A stretch of DNA of 26,680 nucleotides, taken from NCBI GenBank assembly GCA_000787465.1, contig JSYX01000496.1:1-26680 (forward strand). The letters run 5' to 3'. Positions 10,956 through 21,933 of the stretch are shown here, in pieces. The first letter of the stretch is position 1; each line of letters begins with the position of its first letter. Below the pieces are notes generated by a model that ran no database searches, had not been told where the DNA came from, and saw only the letters and a program-made list of their open reading frames with translations. The position numbers were made by a program, and so were the translations under genes. This DNA comes from Thermomucor indicae-seudaticae. Lineage: Eukaryota > Mucoromycota > Mucoromycetes > Mucorales > Lichtheimiaceae.

Positions 10956-11513
10956 CAAAGCAACGATATTTATATAGTAGATAGCGTAATATGCAAATAC
11001 TTTTGTCGGGAAAGCTACCGTTCACGCTCATATACAGAAAACGAAGAGAACAATGCTGCTCGTGGAATCGTCTTCATTCGCGCGGTAGCAACGAAGGCGC
11101 AGGCAATAATGGATCCAACCTTTGATGTTTCTAGACTTGGACAAAATCCATACCTCAAGTACTTGGAAATAGCAGAGATCGCTATTTAGTTGGTATATGA
11201 ATTCAGGGAAGACTGTCAAAAGTCGATTGTATTACAGTATGGACCGATCGTCCCCGAGGATAAACAAGTATGTTTTCACAGAGCAGAACTGTCAGAATTT
11301 GAACTAGGAAGCCCGGTTAGAGTAGAGTTGGGAATATATGTATGGCGCCAATGTCAGGTTAGATACGCACCAATGATCAGGGGATCTATTGCCTTGGAGC
11401 GGAGTCGCGGCCACAGTCTGCTTCGACGTACAGTATCTGCAAACCGTCCAAACTTGCAGAAGAGATTGACGCAATATAAACAAACGTGCCAAGTAGTTGA
11501 CAGGACTATTTGA
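10956..11513 (+). pseudogene. Possible decayed coding frame with one internal stop
   Basis: A single plus-strand frame runs 186 codons with only one interruption, a TAG at 11187-11189. An ATG at 11109 begins MDPTFDVSRLGQNPYLK, followed after the stop by VYEFREDCQKSIVLQYG and PEDKQ. The TAG follows GCTATT and could instead be an intron acceptor, and GTATGT at 11269 resembles a donor, so a spliced gene is also possible. No family is recognised and neighbouring frames on the minus strand are equally long, so chance cannot be excluded. Confidence 0.2.
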
Positions 11514-11987
11514 TTTACTCTTCAGCTGCTTTGTGCAGATGCCTATAATAACCATTAAGCAAGATAAGCGTGGCGCGCCTTTGATACGAATTGCAGTAGG
11601 GAGACCTTATGAAAGGGCAAAAATAAACGTTTGCCGAGATTGGAACAACAAGGATATGCCATCGAGATACTGATAAGCATATTAGGTCTGTCAGTTGTGG
11701 CAACAGTTCTAGATCGGGAATCTTTTTGTGTTTGTATAGGGCCCTCCATTGCGGCCGTTGAAGATCTCGATGCCTCTCCCTTTTTTAGGGTGTCGATGCA
11801 ATCGCACCGAGAAAAAGTAAACATAGAGCTAGTTTAGTGTTTTAGATGTTCCACAGTGCATGAAGGCGTTCAAATATATTGAATTTGAAGGTAGTGAGTC
11901 GCCGGATCGAATCCTTGCCAGGATAGGATTGAACGCATGCTAAAAGCGGCCAATGAGAATCACTTGACTGCTCAAAGCATAGGACCT

Positions 11988-12069
11988 ATCTAAATAGATC
12001 CACCTCTGACATCAGAGTGTAGGATCAAGGTCTTTGTGTAGATGCAGACAAGTTTGTCTGTCCTCTACA
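11988..12069. repeat. Cluster of three palindromes
   Basis: Three dyads lie within 82 bp: ATCTA-AA-TAGAT (11988-11999), CTCTGA-CA-TCAGAG (12004-12017) and a longer imperfect one at 12037-12069, in which TGTAGA (12037-12042) pairs with TCTACA (12064-12069) around an inner CAGAC...GTCTG dyad. The arms are read directly from sequence. They sit in the gene-poor stretch; role unknown. Confidence 0.55.
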
Positions 12070-12777
12070 TAGGCTTTCCAAGACCTTCAGACACCCCGCA
12101 TCGCTGTGGCTGGCAGTGGCCACAGAACAAGTAGTACAGATAGATACCGTCGTTAGCGACCTTGTTATATACCAAGGATTGCATACCGGGCGGGAACGTG
12201 CGAAATGTTTATAGTAACACGACAGATCACAGCGATATATGCAGCGAAGAAAGACGCCAGAAGACATGGAAAGGCCGAATCGTCAAGCACGTAGGTACGT
12301 GCGTCTAGCCCTTGACATCAATAATGCTAAGGTCATCCAAGGTGGTTATGGAGACCGGTGTGGCCCATACGCTTTGTTTGAAACCTAATCATTTCCGGGA
12401 AGGAGGTGTTGATCTCATATGATTCGTACCAGTCTGACCGTTTCGGAGCTGAGGGTAAACAGGGTCAAGGTTAGAGATTAGCAAAGATGCATGGCAGCAG
12501 AAATTTCAGTCGTAAAAAAAGAGAAACGTTGATCTAATATAAGGATGTGATGGCGTTTACTGTCAATCCCCGGAACATCAAGCAATAAAAGAAATAGTAT
12601 GTGAGCTAAATATGGCAACGAAAGGGGAGGAACTTGCGCGTTCCCAACTTTCACGCTGATGGGTATTGCATATCCCCTTGATGATCTTTGCATCATCTCC
12701 TTTGTGCCCCCTCTTTCGGGCCATAAACATTGCTCTTTCTCTCTTTTTGTCTTTTCATTTTGTTTAAATAGAGCGGT

Positions 12778-14641
12778 ATGATTTGGACGCGTGATCAACA
12801 ACAGCCATCGCTCGCCTTTGGTCTCTTGAAGCTAGCCATGATTGAATCTCGGCTCAAATCAAGCGTTTCATTCGCAAGCGATGCGACTACGACTCAGGCA
12901 GCCGCAACATCGTCTAACAGTAAACGAAAACATTCACCACTCTCGAATGTTGCTCTCACGGAAAAGCCAATCGACGACGGATCTTGTTCGCAACAATGGA
13001 AAGACAAGCTAAAGAAGTTTGGTCTCCACGCGAAATCAGTATTAGGCGGGCTCCTCAAGAAGTACTGGTTCTTATTGGGATTGGCGATCGCCATTGTTCT
13101 GGCAACACAGTTTCCCAACGTGGCTAGGAAGAATGGCTACATTCACGCCGAGTGGACGATCAAGTGGGGTAAAGCATGAACAACAAGATGAAACAATATA
13201 GATGATTGACTGTAGTACAGGCGCTGTTATTGTTATCTTTCTGATTTCTGGAATGTCGCTTCGCACACAGACACTGGCCAAGACCGTGATCCGTATCCGA
13301 CTCCATATTCTTATACAGGCTATCAACTTGGTTGTGATCCCCTTCTTTGTCTTTGGCCTTGTCCTCCTATTATTATCAGTTCATGTACACCTAAATTCTT
13401 TACTCTTGATCGGCGTCGTGATTGCAGCAAGCACACCGACGACAGTGTCCTCGAACGTTGTGATGACAAAAAATGCAAAGGGAAACGAAGCAACAGGTAA
13501 ATGGAGTTGCAAGTAGGCGATGGAAAAGCCTTCGTTTTTAACTGTGCTTTATATATAAGCGCTTATGAATGCTGCTCTTGGTAATGTTCTTGGGATTTTT
13601 GTCTCGCCAGCGCTGGTTTCGACGTTCCAAGGCCCACTCTTGGACGCGACGCCTGAAGAAGAGAACCGGCATTCGGTCGATGGCCAGGTCGACTTTGGAG
13701 CTGTTCTGGAACAGCTTGGTCTGACGGTGCTCCTTCCTCTTGTGGTGGGCCAGATCATACAGTGGACATTTCCGGAAACGGTGGCGAAGATCAAAGTGAA
13801 ATGCCGACTGTCGGATATCAGCAGCGTGGCGCTGTTACTCATGGTGTGGAGCGTGTTTTCGGATGCGGTCTATTCTGGCTCGTTTGGCGCGGTGGGCGCA
13901 ACGGACATTGTGGCGATCGCGATCCTCAACGCTGGGCTCTACATCCTGTTCTCGGCTTTTAGTCTGTTCATGGCTCGTATTCCTCTGCCGCGACGGATCC
14001 ACTCTTCTACGCGATGGCTGGACCGTGTACGTTACTCTCGTGAGGACACAGTGGCTGTCATGGTAAGCAAAAGGGATTCTCCTGGGGGGTGGGGGATCAT
14101 AGGTTCTAATAATAACGTTCAACAGTATTGTGCAGCAACGAAAACGGTGGCTATGGGCGTGCCATTAATCAATGTGCTTTACCAAAGCGGCGATCCTGGT
14201 ACAGTTGGTGTATTGTCGACACCGTTGCTCTTGTACCATGTGGAGCAGCTTATTCTTGGAAACATTGAGGTCGAAATTCTCAAAAAATGGGTACTGAAAG
14301 GACAAGCGGCAGCAGCTGCAAGCAACGGCAGCGACAACGAGGACGATATTCCTCCATCGCGCGACGAAGAAGACCGTATCGCTTCTTCGGCGACCCGGAT
14401 TCATAACACGTCTGACTGCAGTAGTGTGCCCAAAATTGACACCAACGTCAGCTCAGCCATACGAGGCCTGGACAGTTCAGCCACAGCCGTTTGTGCTTCT
14501 CATCTTACGCTCTCTGGGAGGACGACGCCAGTCAGGGAATCTTATTATTACGACAACCGTGGATTAGAAACGCCCACGACGCCAGTTACGATCGCCGTGT
14601 CTCCGCCTGATACTCCCGTCAAACCCACACAAGACCACTGA
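12778..14641 (+). CDS. RCH1: SLC10A7/Rch1-type transporter (SBF-like family)
   Basis: Membrane protein of the bile-acid/sodium symporter-like clan; the fungal relative Rch1 is a plasma-membrane regulator of cytosolic calcium, and human SLC10A7 affects calcium and the secretory pathway. Four exons: 12778-13168, 13221-13496, 13560-14062, 14126-14641; 561 residues. Starting at the second ATG (12838) would give 541; both starts are open. A hydrophilic N-terminus of about 95 residues is followed by roughly ten hydrophobic helices from YWFLLGLAIAIVLA to STPLLLYHVEQLILG. Family motifs include FLISGMSL, SSNVVMTKNAKGNEA, ALMNAALGNVLGIFVSP and FCAATKTVAMG-like YCAATKTVAMGVPL. The C-terminal tail of about 120 residues is acidic and Ser/Thr-rich, ending with repeated T-T-P motifs. 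Intron 3 (14063-14125, 63 nt) is in frame and stop-free; it is removed because it splits the conserved VMYCAATKT motif. Confidence 0.88.
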
Positions 14642-14683
14642 GAACGTATGCAATAACCCGGGTTTCTATTACTGTAATGTACA

Positions 14684-15015
14684 CTAATGCATAATACCGA
14701 GCAATGTACGATCATAATTTTCGACGTATTCTTGTTCAGAAATACATGAGAGATTTTGTACGAGTTCCTCTACTGGATTTAGAAAAAACCGTAAGGAGTC
14801 TTCATAAGTTACGCTCTCTGTCCAAACAAGGCTGCTAGAAGGATTCAGCATGGCATAGCACAGCCGATGCAATCGTCCGTGGTGACCTATGTATGACCTG
14901 CAAATATCAGAAGAGGTGATGCGCTTTACTGGACCATTTCTGTACGGCCAGATCTTGCCAATAGGCACCCGGCTAAGACGCCAGCGGATACAGCTGGTTA
15001 TATTCGTTCAGGTTC
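14684..15015 (-). CDS. Candidate small minus-strand gene, unrecognised
   Basis: Weak call. The frame 14897-14684 (-) begins after an intron-like 3' end (TTCTGATATTTGCAG, with a branch-like CTGAT) and encodes SYIGHHGRLHRLCYAML through to a stop. An upstream stretch to 14980 (-) reads NLNEYNQLYPLA and joins in phase through a GTCTTA donor and an 82-nt intron, giving LYPLA-SYIGHHGRL. I could not find a supported start codon: the only upstream ATG (15052-15050) would need a 31-nt intron. No family is recognised. It would end 42 bp from the transporter stop and diverge from COA6. Confidence 0.33.
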
Positions 15016-15168
15016 ACTAGAAGCCAAAGCCAAAGATAAAAATCAACTCATGGCGACAGACGGACAAGCGTTGAGGTATACAGCGAGGGGTCATCGGACC
15101 AATCAGGACTCAGATTTATGTTATTTGGGCTTTTTGCCGGGCCGGCGTTGTGAGAACTTGCTGCTGCA

Positions 15169-15507
15169 ATGGCGTCAGAAAGTTCATCGAAGCCGCCAAC
15201 ACGGCAACAACGTCAGCATTGCCATAAACTGCGAGACGAGTATTTCGCCTGCCTTGATCGCTTAAACATTATGGATCCTGCCGAGGTTGAAAAGAATCCC
15301 GAGGTAGCGAAATCGTGCTTGGATAACAAAAAGAAGTATGAGGACGCGTGTCTGGCTAGTTGGGTAAATACCAGGGCTTTATCTCTCTTTTAAACACAGT
15401 AGCCTGATGCGCTATGATAGATAGAGTACTTTAACAAGCGAAGGGTTTTGGAAGAACGACAACGACAGTATCTCGAGTTGTCTAAACAACAATCTGGAAA
15501 GAAATAA
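15169..15507 (+). CDS. COA6: COA6, cytochrome c oxidase assembly factor
   Basis: Small twin-cysteine protein of the mitochondrial intermembrane space that helps deliver copper to the Cox2 CuA site. Two exons: 15169-15363 and 15421-15507; 93 residues. The CX9C motif (CHKLRDEYFAC) and the CX10C motif (CLDNKKKYEDAC) are the diagnostic COA6 spacing, distinct from the double CX9C of COX6B. The C-terminus W-I-E-YFNKRR and a basic/Gln tail also match. The acceptor is the first of a tandem set: TAG at 15418-15420, with another AG at 15425-15426 that would delete two residues (Ile-Glu) in frame. A CCAAT motif lies at about 15099, 70 bp before the start. Confidence 0.9.
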
Positions 15508-15674
15508 TGGCCGGCATTCATACGCATCTTATACACATTACGAAGACAACGCTATTATGCATATCTATTTTCAAATTCAACGCAATAGATGAATTTTGCT
15601 TCTAGACTATGTACAGTAGTGCACGAGTGAGTGAGCGAGTGAGTGATGCATGAAAGTGTGGCGAGAAGGTCCAT
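15508..15674. other. Short convergent spacer with GAGT-type microsatellite
   Basis: This spacer separates the stops of COA6 (+) and the TFIIIC subunit (-). It contains an imperfect GAGT repeat at about 15624-15646. Both 3' ends must fall here. Confidence 0.6.
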
Positions 15675-18600
15675 CTAGCTTTCGGACACAGCAAGCATAG
15701 AACCACATCGTATACATCTTGTGCATTGCTTGCCGACAAGTCTCGTCAAAAACGTGCCATCGTCGCCATCAACGTGCATGCTCTTTGCGTTGCAGCAAAT
15801 GCATATCCGTATGCTCGTTGATGTCAGCGCCAGAGACGTCATGCTGCACCTTTCTAATAAAAATTCAGCTGATATTTCACTTTGAATGCAGCTTCCCATG
15901 CCAGGAGCTTACCCCAGATATGACCGGATGGACACGTCAGCCATGTCTCTTCTAAAGCTGTTAGCAGTGTATATGACAGTCAAGGATCAACTGATTAAAC
16001 GAGTGGATGAATAAAATCGACTTGGATAAAAAAGGATATGTTCACTACATGCGGGGCACTTTTCTCGCCCAGTCAATTTCTGTTGTTCAATAAGCAGGCC
16101 TTCAGATATTTTAGAGGCGCTATCGATAACCTCTTGCAAATCTGAAGATAGATGCGGCGAACTCGATTTCAGTTTACTGCATACTTGTTTGACCAGTGGC
16201 GCGGTCTTTAAACTCGCGTCTGGTATGGCCAAGATTCTATCGCAAAGCACAAGGATTTCAGTGATATCCTTCTCTGCAACACACTTCCGGTTAGGTCACA
16301 ATCGATCAGTGTTTCTCCCGCCTGTCTTACCCGTAAGGGTTTTCAAATCACGCTTTGGCAAGTCGGATACATATTCCAAAGTAGTGCTGGCAAAATGTAT
16401 CTTTAAAAACTCGTCTGCTTGCTCATACAACCATGTCAGCTGATCCTGTGCCGCCGCCGGTAATTCATAGAACTGCCAGTACCATGTTAATTATTATGCC
16501 GATCTTCTTATTATCCACGACACGTACCGTGAGCTTTATGCGAGCGCGTATCAATACTCGAGCCGCAGTGGCTCTGCTATCGCAGTATATCCGAAACGTT
16601 AAAGACTTATCCTCACTATATATTTGTTAGATATGTCTCGAGTATAGTGTAACCGCTAGTCCTTGTATACCTAGACACACTCTTCTCCTCAGACATTATT
16701 CTTGCAAGCGTATTAAGCCAATCAACCATAAACTGCTCTTCTTCATCGTCTACAAGATACTCTAACGGCTCATTTAGGATCGGTTCGATCGGGCTGCTAA
16801 ATACTTTTATGGAGGCATGTCAGTTGCTGCTATATGCACACGAGATATAACAACTTACGGAAATCGGGTTTTCGTATATGATTCTCCAGAGCACGATAAA
16901 GGTCTTGTGCTGTCGATTCATCTTCCCGTTCAGGATGCATTATGAACCCAACCCAACAATGCTCGTGTGGGTTTCGATAATCCGCATCGACTTCCCCTCG
17001 GAAACTTCAAGCAGAGCACAGTCAATAGGGTATGATACTCCAACTTTGGATAAATTAACTTACGCAAATACGAATGCAGTAAACAGCTCAGTCAGCGAAG
17101 TGTCTGCACCCCATAGCATGATACTGTTGTCATTCATGTATTCTATATCAATATCTTCAAGTTTCGTGAGCTCCTCAAACCACTCTTGCTGGTATTTTCG
17201 GTGCAATTTCTCGTTCATGTCTTGTGTTCGCTCATTCATAACAGCAAGTCCAGTTTTGGCCACTTCAAACACCACCGCTCGTCCTTCAAACGTGACGCAT
17301 TGAACAGCTTTACCGTTCATCACCCATTTTACACCTTGAATATTCTTCTTTTTTTAATAAAAATGACGTTCTGTTCTTCCCCATCTGCTGCTTGCATATA
17401 CCTGTAAAGCCCATAACTGAATTCTGTAACGAGTACCGCGTCCAGCGTAGGTTTTCTTTCTGATCATCATCATCAATGTTGAATATCGCTACTTCTAGAC
17501 GGTGGCTCTTGCTCAAAGCTATCTTGATAACCGGTTCGGTTTCCTGCGGAAAACGTCTGAATAAATTTCAGCTTCCATTGTCGCATACTATCGCTTACAA
17601 AGTCGTCATAAAGCGCTATTGTTCCCGGCATTGCTCTGTCCCCTTCAAACCATGTCTGTAGCACGGTTGCTTTTGCCGATCCAATTACTGTTTGTCTGTT
17701 TTCGTTCACCGAGACCTTTAACGTAACTGACGTCAAGCAAACAGTTCCATCAGCACATCCACTTATAATATATGCCGTGTCTAAACAGAATAATTAAAAT
17801 GAGGAACATGAACACGTATTTGAGTTTCCAGACATACGCTCATCTCCTCGGCTACGCCAGTTTGTCCACTTGAGTTTGGTGACAAAGGTTCTGTGCGGCT
17901 CTGCAACAGTAAGATGCTGTATACCCGTCGATGGTGCATAACTGAAAGAATACATAGTGCTCTTGTTCATATTTCCCCGGATCCCAAATCCCATATGTGT
18001 GAAAAACAAAGACTGACCTCCAGATATTCAGATCTCCCGCTTTATTCGCAAGACAAAGCAAAGCCGGCTTTTCCGCGAGAGGATTGGCTTTCAGTCTAGG
18101 AGACCAGGCTCCCGCTAAATAAATACCAGGCAGTTAGTTAGTCAGTCAAAGCGCCCGTCCGTTCTTATTATTACATCACTTACTCAAAGTATGGAATTTG
18201 TGCAACTGAGCAGCGTCCTTAAACTTGGTTTCGGATCCCAACACACCTTCGCGGATTTTATCCGTCATGTCCATGCACTTGTATGGCATCAGACTAAGCC
18301 TATTAAACTCCAATAATCCCATCACCTACAATAATCATTTCTGGCACTCTATTCAGCCCCATGGGTTTGTAATAATGAATCACTCGATGCTTTGTAGTGA
18401 TAATTGTTAATAAGCATCTTTTTTTACAATCGATCCATGAGCCCTCGCGCGTGATTGTTTCTACAGCCAAAGTGAATGAACTGACCCATCAGTCGGCGAA
18501 AGCCCGGTGGGAGACCAAAAAGCACAACGACATGACTCTGGGATGATATAGGACGCCTGTACTTCTTTCTCTTTCACTGAAAGGATTCTTAGCAGTCGCT

Positions 18601-18992
18601 TAAAAGAAGGACACAAGAAAAGGGAAGCGTTACCCTCAGACTCTGCCATGTTGTCCGTATCCGAAAACTTTCCAGCAATCATGTGCTCATATGTTTCCAC
18701 GTCAGTTTTTAGATCAACCAGCACAGGTGTCTAAATCATTTAGATTTATTCAGATCTATTGCTGATCTAAGAGTTGAAAAAATAAAAAGTATAGTACCAG
18801 AACATGGACAGAATTTTCGAGGCACACCCCTACTTGGCCGTCCTCATTCCAGGAAACATTATCTATAAAATATGGTCTTGTGTCAACCCGAATGCCAGGA
18901 CGTGAATCCATTAACGAACGATCGCGGGTAGAAGGAAATAAGGTTTCCCGTTTAGGCACAAGAAACGAAGAGGTACCACAGCCGTCACGCAT
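15675..18992 (-). CDS. GTF3C4: TFIIIC 90-kDa-type subunit, WD40 region plus zinc finger
   Basis: Subunit of RNA polymerase III factor TFIIIC, which binds tRNA gene promoters. Exons in transcript order: 18992-18798, 18730-18486, 18417-18384, 18325-18184, 18114-18018, 17941-17838, 17780-17599, 17543-17402, 17334-17064, 17004-16859, 16803-16671, 16615-16528, 16472-16331, 16273-16022, 15951-15913, 15853-15675. Within exon 2, 18633-18577 (57 nt, in frame, stop-free, pyrimidine-rich) is probably another intron; the protein is 777 residues without it, 796 with it. The N-terminal part matches the TFIIIC delta-subunit WD40 region (VSWNEDGQVGVCLENSVHVL, FWSPTGLSP, GAWSPR, TKLKWTNW, YIISGCADGTV). The C-terminal zinc finger shows CPAC, CPSGHIWERC and CTRCIRC, as in the TFIIIC-type finger. 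Several donors are non-consensus (GTGATT, GTCGAT) but fixed by phase. Confidence 0.86.
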
Positions 18993-19059
18993 GACGTACT
19001 CCGAACGGCAGCATTTTTTTTTCTTCTGCTTCTTTCAGAAGACTCAATTCAATTCAGTC
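18993..19059. promoter_or_regulatory. 67-bp divergent spacer between TFIIIC subunit and RBM26-like starts
   Basis: The two divergent start codons are only 67 bp apart. The plus strand holds a T/C-rich tract at about 19013-19036 ending in TTTCAG (19032-19037), which looks like an intron 3' end just before the RBM26-like ATG. The 5' leader of that gene may therefore be spliced, with transcription starting inside the TFIIIC gene. Transcript data are needed to settle this. Confidence 0.45.
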
Positions 19060-21642
19060 ATGCTGGAAGGAGACGAACTTCGAGATTACCTTTGCCGCGA
19101 GGTGGAGACAATGTATGTGTTTTGTGATATTTCTTGTCCACGTGTTGGTGAATCCTAAATTCCTTTTTTACTGCCAGCTGCGACGCTGATCCGGCATTAG
19201 TTGCGCAGTATATCACCGCACTCATTGGTGCGGGCGAACCACCCAACATTCTGAGGAAGTCTTTGGAAGAGAAATTGAACGAATTTTTTGGTGATCGTGA
19301 GTATAGACAAAGAGAAGCAGTTGACAGTTTTTGCTTATGACATGCTTGTAGAAACGCTCCCCTTCATCGATAGACTATTTAAAACACTTGGTTATGACGA
19401 GTCGCAACCTTCGGAAAATACTTCAGAACGAAACCCGCCATCAGACCAATACCCCTCACGGCGTCGACTAAGTGATTACTCGGACGATGAAGATGACGGT
19501 GATCGCAACTTTAAGCACAGACGACCGCGCACGGAAACACGCGAAGATACGCGATATTCACGCCATCATGCAGAAGAGCGTCACCAAAAACGAAGATACC
19601 CTGATAACGGACACGGCTATGGAAGCAATAAGCAACTCCGTGGCGATGATTATCGGGGAGCCAGAGGAGGCGCCGCTGGTATTCCGCAGGGCCCAGCTGC
19701 CATGTACAGTGGTTCTTCTCAACAACAGTATGACAGCAACAGAGGTCGCGGAGGAGGCCGCGGATATCGTGGAGAGATGACAAACACTACTAACCGGCAA
19801 AGGCCATTGTGCCGTGACTACAATGGTAATTTCGGTGCTTGCTCATATCTATAAACAGTTTAATGACATTCTTTTTTTGGGTGATAGAAAAGGGATTCTG
19901 CATGCGCGGAGACATGTGCCCATACGACCATGGCGCAGATAGAATTGTCGTCGACGATGGCTCATTTAGCAGCCCATTCCCTGCCGTGTCTACTCCAATG
20001 GGTGGACCTATTCCCCCTTCTGGACCTCAGCAGCCATTCTTTGGTATCCCAAGCAGCTTTGGTATGCTTCCGACCGAAAGTAGATCTTTTCCTTTATCTT
20101 ACTTTATTATGTAGATGCTTACGACCCTGAAAGAGCAACGCTAATGCCTAATGGAGCCAACCTCGGAGCGTTTCCTGTCGACATGTCAGCTATGATGATA
20201 CCACAAGACAATATCGCTCAGAACAGAATGTTTGGAAACGTCCGCGGTGGGATGCGTGGTCGTGGCGGAGGACGAGGCCGGGGCCGTGGTGGAATGTCAA
20301 TGGGCGGTTATCAACAAAACAGACAGAACACTATGCTAGTCGTGGAAAACATACCAGCTGAATATTGCGAAATCTCTAAAATCAATGATTTCTTCAAGAA
20401 ATTCGGATCCATCACAAACATCAGTGTGCAGGCTCATTTGAACAAAGCCATTTTACAATTCAGTTCTAACGCGGAAGCAAGTGCTGCCTACAATTCACCA
20501 GATCCTATTTTCGATAACCGTTTCGTCAAAGTTTATTGGTACAAGGAAAAGGAGGAAGACGTCAACAAGACGACTAGTGCAGCAGCAGCAGAAACCGCAC
20601 GTCCTCCCAAGAGCGAGGTACCACAAAAACGCAGCAACGAACCTGATCCAGAAGAGGTTGCAGCTCGTGCTGCAGAGCTCGCAAAACAAAGGGAAGAAAA
20701 ACAAAGAAAACACCAAGAGCGTATGAAAGCCATTCTGGAGCTACAAAAGCAGAAAGAGCAGCTTCTTCAGAAACAAATCGAAGAGCAGAAACGGCTCATG
20801 GATAAGTTAGCGAACGCCAAAAACATGTCTCCAACTGAAAAGGAAGAACTTTTAAAGTCATTGAGAAAAATTGCTGCTGATATTGATACTTCAAAGTCGT
20901 CCGTTTCTACTACCACTACTAGCGGGCAACCATCGTCGACGGCGGCCGCGCCAGAGGCCAGCGCAAGTGGTGGTGAGACGTCCGAGGACCTTAAAGCAAA
21001 GCTTGCTCGGTTGGAAGCTGAGGTAGGCTGCTCTTTGCGAGATAATGCTAGAAAGGTCCCAAAACTAATGGTATTTTTGGATACAGGCTGCATCCCTTGG
21101 GATTCCAACACATGGCGGCAGTTTCGCTCCTCCTAGTCGCGGTGGCTTTTACGGTCGTGGTCGTGGCTGGCCAAGGATGCGCGGCGGTTTCGCTCGTTAT
21201 ACGTTGGATAACAGACCCACAAAGATCTACGTCAAAGACGTCCCTGAAGAACAGAAGGACGCAATCCGGAAACATTTTGAGGTATATGAATCGATCACAC
21301 ACTTCTTTTCCGGTACGTACTCAGTCTAACATCATATTGTTAGCAATTTGGACGGGTGTCAAGCTTTGAATCTCATGAAACGGGTATTGTTGTCGGATAT
21401 GTGCAACGGTTCGAAGCAGAAAAGGTGTGTTATTCTCGAGATGGAAGCGTAAAAGACCAAAAGCTAAAGGTTTATTATTCATGTAGGCTATGGCTGGCGG
21501 TGCTCATGGTCCTAATGGAAACCTTGAAATGACATGGTTCACTGGCACTCCATCCAACAATACGGCTCAACAACAGAGCGGTGCTCCTCAGCAATCTACT
21601 ACCACTGCTGCTCCAGAAACATCGGGCGGCGCCAAAGCATAA
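19060..21642 (+). CDS. RBM26: RBM26/27-type RNA-binding protein (CCCH finger, two RRMs)
   Basis: Nuclear RNA-binding protein of the RBM26/RBM27 group; the fission yeast relative Rmn1 works with nuclear RNA-decay adaptors. Eight exons: 19060-19112, 19178-19296, 19352-19825, 19888-20061, 20115-21022, 21087-21281, 21344-21424, 21487-21642; 719 residues. A PWI-like helical N-terminus (about 1-75, with ICDADPALVAQYI) is followed by an Arg/Asp-rich region, an RGG-type stretch, a C-x8-C-x5-C-x3-H finger (Cys211, Cys220, Cys226, His230), a second RGG-rich segment (about 318-333), RRM1 (about 346-418), a charged coiled coil (about 455-510) and RRM2 (about 621-690, starting TKIYVKDVP). Domain order matches human RBM26/27. 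The finger is split by the intron after exon 3. The Gln/Thr-rich tail is short. Confidence 0.88.
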
Positions 21643-21933
21643 GATAATAAACTTGTACATATTAAAGGGCGAAAACAAAAAAGTTTTGGTTTAGTTTTAC
21701 TGACAGTTCATATACCTCTTTTTTTTTCTCATCTTGTCATAACAGCCCTGGTGGTGCCTACTGCAAGATAACATTCCAAATAAACGAAGCGGTCCATGAG
21801 AACGAGAATAAAAAACTATTTCTAGTCAACTTTTATCTTAATGTTGGGTTAAAGATCCTTCTTCCTGCATTTTGAGCGGGATCGAAATTGACTGGAGGAG
21901 AAACTTTTTTCTGACACATCTCTTTGTTCAGTC

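Larger units (their letters stand above)
10804..12777. other. Gene-poor stretch of about 2 kb
   Basis: I cannot support a gene here. The left part (10804-10990) is AT-rich. One plus-strand frame is open from 10956 to 11513 except for a single stop (see separate entry). Another short frame at 11631-11837 is hydrophobic and unrecognised. Palindromes cluster at 11988-12069. The right end (about 12715-12770) is strongly pyrimidine-rich and precedes the transporter start, so it is probably promoter or leader. Possible explanations are decayed mobile DNA, a noncoding RNA, or a lineage-specific gene with introns I could not resolve. Confidence 0.5.

Noticed and set aside
11901..11911. tRNA B-box-like GGATCGAATCC
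   Set aside because: One mismatch to the B box, but no A box, no T-arm pairing and no acceptor stem around it.
13835..14122. Minus-strand 95-codon frame
   Set aside because: Antisense to transporter exon 3, with no independent evidence.
18880..19158. Open plus-strand frame running from inside the TFIIIC gene into the RBM26-like start (92 codons)
   Set aside because: Upstream of 19060 it is antisense to TFIIIC exon 1 and matches nothing; the RBM26/27 family N-terminus fits the ATG at 19060. It stays possible only as part of a spliced leader.
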